Below, one piece after another: positions 6,715 through 8,428 of a stretch of 8,428 nucleotides of DNA. Within the stretch, counting starts at the first letter, position 1. Each line of letters starts with the position of its first letter. This stretch comes from a bacterium (GTDB taxonomy: Bacteria; Desulfobacterota; Deferrisomatia; Deferrisomatales; BM512): contig SRXB01000074.1 in the NCBI GenBank assembly GCA_009724975.1, positions 1 to 8,428 of the forward strand, given 5' to 3'. The notes beneath the pieces were generated by a model that saw nothing but the letters and a program-made list of their open reading frames with translations, was not told the DNA's origin and did no database searches. The translations under genes were made by a program, and so were the position numbers.

Positions 6715-7500
6715 ATGGCTTACACGAACATCACCCTTCATAAGGAGGGCGCGGTCGCAATCCTTACCGTTAACAGGCCCAAGGCCCTTAACGCGTTAGA
6801 CGACCTCACCTTCGACGAAATAGCGACCGCCATAGGCGAGGTGGGCGCGGACAATGAGGCGAGGGTGCTTCTGGTGACGGGAAGCGGCGAAAAGGCTTTT
6901 GTCGCCGGAGCCGACATCCCCAGCCTTCGCGCCCTTGAGTCGGCCTTCGACGGAGCGGCTCTCTCCCGCAAGGGGCAGGAGGTTTTCGATCTTGTCGAAC
7001 GGCTGGAAAAACCCGTCATCGCGGCGATTAACGGCTTCGCCCTCGGCGGCGGCTGCGAATTCGCCCTCGCCTGCGACATCCGCATAGCCGCGGATACCGC
7101 CAAGCTCGGTTTTCCGGAGATAAACCTCGGGCTCATCCCGGGCTACGGCGGCACCCAGAGATTGCCCCGCCTCGTCGGGGTGAGCGTGGCCAAAAGACTC
7201 CTTTTCACGGGAGATATGGTCGATGCAGCCACCGCCCTCAAGATCGGCCTCGTAGACGAGGTGGTCGGCGCCGGCGAATTGATGGAAAAGGCCAAAAACC
7301 TTGCCGATATCTTATCCCAAAAAGCCCCCCTGGCCCTTCGCCTTGCCAAGCGCGCCGTGAACGAGGGGCTTGAATCCGACCTCGACCGAGCCCAAATCCT
7401 CGAAGCTTCACTTTTCGGTATAGCCTGCGGGAGCGAGGACAGGGTGGAGGGTACGAGCGCGTTCCTGGAAAAAAGAAAGCCCTCGTTCAAGGGCCGTTGA
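6715..7500 (+). CDS. Enoyl-CoA hydratase (crotonase family)
   Basis: This 261-residue crotonase-fold protein hydrates trans-2-enoyl-CoA to the 3-hydroxyacyl-CoA, the second step of the pathway. NRPKALNAL (20-28) is the family N-terminal block. AGAD (64-67) and the glycine run at 111-113 form the oxyanion hole. Both hydratase glutamates are present: Glu115 in GGGCEFALACD and Glu135 in FPEINLGLIPGYGGTQRLPR, spaced by 20 residues as in rat mitochondrial enoyl-CoA hydratase. Having both argues for a true hydratase rather than an isomerase or decarboxylase. The C-terminal LAKRAVNEG and GTSAFLEKRKPSFKG segments are typical of bacterial crotonases. The ATG follows GGAAAGGG (6701-6708). The gene is 31 bases after the thiolase and abuts the next small gene, whose Shine-Dalgarno covers this stop codon. 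It is a stand-alone hydratase, not a FadB-type fusion. Exact chain-length preference is not visible. Confidence 0.95.
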   Translation: MAYTNITLHKEGAVAILTVNRPKALNALDDLTFDEIATAIGEVGADNEARVLLVTGSGEKAFVAGADIPSLRALESAFDGAALSRKGQEVFDLVERLEKPVIAAINGFALGGGCEFALACDIRIAADTAKLGFPEINLGLIPGYGGTQRLPRLVGVSVAKRLLFTGDMVDAATALKIGLVDEVVGAGELMEKAKNLADILSQKAPLALRLAKRAVNEGLESDLDRAQILEASLFGIACGSEDRVEGTSAFLEKRKPSFKGR

Positions 7501-7504
7501 GGTG
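7499..7504 (+). promoter_or_regulatory. Ribosome binding site overlapping the enoyl-CoA hydratase stop
   Basis: GAGGTG at 7499-7504 begins inside the TGA stop of the hydratase gene and precedes the ATG at 7509. This favours 7509 over the in-frame TTG at 7497, which has no comparable upstream site, and suggests coupled translation. Confidence 0.55.
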
Positions 7505-7508
7505 TCCG

Positions 7509-7976
7509 ATGGATATATTCCAGCGCTCGATCCATTCAAACGTCAAGGAGCTTGACGACGGCTTTTTTCTAGTCACCAGCCAGATGCTTGACCTTGAGCA
7601 CTCCATGCATCTTGAGCTTTTGGTGAGCGTTTCCGATGGCCGGATTGAAAGGGCCAACGCGGTGATGTCGAAGGTTCCCTTCGCTAAATGCCACATGGGT
7701 GCGGAGGGGATTAAAAAACTGGCGGGGATGAAGATAGAGCGCGGCATAATGGGCAACATAAACAATGCGGTAGGTGGCCCACGCGGCTGCTCGCACATGG
7801 TGGAGTTGGTCTGCGACGCGGTAAGGCTCATAGCGATGTTGCGCATACGCGCGCGGACCCGTTACGGCGAAATCGAAAGGAAAAACAAGACCGACGAGGA
7901 TGTCATCGCGGAGCTTGGAGTGTTTCTGAGAAACTCATGCCTCGTTTTCGCGGATGAGGCTAAAACAAAGGATTAG
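7509..7976 (+). CDS. DUF2889-like small protein of unknown function
   Basis: A 155-residue soluble protein with no signal peptide or membrane segment that stands out. The pattern of an N-terminal region with H31-x2-H34 and paired beta-type strands (HLELLVSV), then C61, LAGMKIERG (71-79), and GCSHMVEL (93-100), matches my recollection of DUF2889, a family without known function; this assignment is from memory of the motif. Cys61, Cys94 and His96 could form a metal or active site, but that is inference. The ATG at 7509 is chosen for its Shine-Dalgarno; an in-frame TTG at 7497 would add four residues and overlap the hydratase stop. As the last gene of the operon it probably serves acyl-CoA or carboxylate metabolism, but no function can be assigned. 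Its TAG stop overlaps the stop of the convergent gene. Confidence 0.72.
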   Translation: MDIFQRSIHSNVKELDDGFFLVTSQMLDLEHSMHLELLVSVSDGRIERANAVMSKVPFAKCHMGAEGIKKLAGMKIERGIMGNINNAVGGPRGCSHMVELVCDAVRLIAMLRIRARTRYGEIERKNKTDEDVIAELGVFLRNSCLVFADEAKTKD

Positions 7977-8428
7977 CCTAAGCCCGGCTCGGTAAAGTTT
8001 TTCCTGAATTCGGCTGTTCTGGCAACGTATTCCCGCGCCTTTTCCCTGAACTTGGGGCCGGACGGCACCACCTTCACCTCGAAATGCTCTTTCATTCCCT
8101 CGTCGGAAAGGCGCGCAGTGGCGTCGGCGGAGGGTCGAAAGCGTCCATCAACGAGATCTCCTGAGACGGCGCAGAGAGAGCACCTGAACCCCCCGCCCTT
8201 GAGCGCCGTTATCTCATTTTGGTTGCAGGTGGGGCACATTCCCTCGGGGCCCATCCAGCCCCTTTCCCCCTTGGCAAGCGCTGCGCCCGCCCTGGCGGCG
8301 CGCTCCATCGCATCCCTGTCGTCAAGAATTTCGCCCGGCCCCTGCCCGTAGCCGTTAAAGCCGTCCAGGGGGCGGATTCCGATGAAGTGGAGCAGGGTCA
8401 AGAGCTGGGGAACTGAAGAACCCTCCCA
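7973..8428 (-). CDS. C-terminal part of a flavodoxin-like oxidoreductase with zinc ribbon, truncated by window edge
   Basis: The frame is open to the right edge (first full codon at 8428-8426), and 151 residues are visible; the TTG at 8401 is an internal codon by this reading, since nine sense codons precede it. The segment HFIGIRPLDGFNGYGQGPGE followed by a helix of the AMERAARAGAALA type resembles the end of NADPH-dependent FMN reductase/flavodoxin-fold proteins, whose flavin-binding part would lie outside the window. A zinc-ribbon motif follows: CPTC, 14 residues, CSLC (visible residues 65, 68, 83, 86), then a charged C-terminal tail with an EH-containing helix. I recall flavodoxin-family proteins of anaerobes with such a C-terminal ribbon, but this is from memory. 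The gene is convergent with the operon and overlaps its last gene by 4 bases. An alternative is a different zinc-ribbon protein with no flavin domain. Confidence 0.6.
   Translation of the reverse strand, partial: WEGSSVPQLLTLLHFIGIRPLDGFNGYGQGPGEILDDRDAMERAARAGAALAKGERGWMGPEGMCPTCNQNEITALKGGGFRCSLCAVSGDLVDGRFRPSADATARLSDEGMKEHFEVKVVPSGPKFREKAREYVARTAEFRKNFTEPGLG

Noticed and set aside
7975..8002. Terminator between the convergent genes (AGCC...GGCT followed by a T-run)
   Set aside because: The stem is only 4 bp, the T-run starts about eight bases after it, and the bases are coding on the - strand.
1..8428. Mobile element, CRISPR array, tRNA or toxin-antitoxin system
   Set aside because: No direct or inverted repeats, transposase motifs, regularly spaced repeats or cloverleaf-like segments were seen; the window is filled by metabolic genes.

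Overview
The window reads as one continuous fatty-acid or branched-acid beta-oxidation operon on the + strand (positions 1-7976), meeting a convergent gene on the - strand (7973-8428) that runs off the right edge. Base composition is GC-rich (about 60% by eye), gaps between genes are 0-54 bases, and every + strand gene that starts in the window has a plausible Shine-Dalgarno sequence. A membrane FeS/heme-b-type ETF oxidoreductase, a periplasmic multiheme cytochrome c and a complete beta-oxidation set point to a respiring or syntrophic, probably anaerobic, Gram-negative bacterium. Desulfobacterota (deltaproteobacteria)-like lineages fit well, but taxonomy cannot be fixed from this window.

Layout: the 3' part of etfA (1-851); an acyl-CoA dehydrogenase (906-2039); an HSD10-like short-chain 3-hydroxyacyl-CoA dehydrogenase (2064-2831); a membrane-bound FeS protein of the EMO/HdrD-like type (2870-4807); a five-heme cytochrome c whose start codon overlaps the previous stop (4804-5460); a thiolase (5490-6683); an enoyl-CoA hydratase (6715-7500); a small DUF2889-like protein of unknown function (7509-7976); then, convergent and sharing stop-codon bases, the C-terminal part of a flavodoxin-like protein with a zinc ribbon (7973-8428). 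No stretch over 300 bases lacks a gene. I saw no tRNA, rRNA, CRISPR array or mobile element.

How the genes work together: the acyl-CoA dehydrogenase makes the 2-enoyl-CoA and passes electrons to ETF. The hydratase, the SDR dehydrogenase and the thiolase complete one oxidation round to acetyl-CoA plus a shortened acyl-CoA. Reduced ETF would be reoxidised by the membrane FeS protein, which has ten conserved-type cysteines for two CCG domains, two 4Fe-4S motifs and membrane histidines suited to heme b. The tightly coupled pentaheme cytochrome suggests that these electrons may go to the periplasm as well as to, or instead of, the quinone pool. The HSD10-like dehydrogenase together with a thiolase carrying ACAT1-like motifs leaves open a 2-methyl-branched (isoleucine-derived) substrate.
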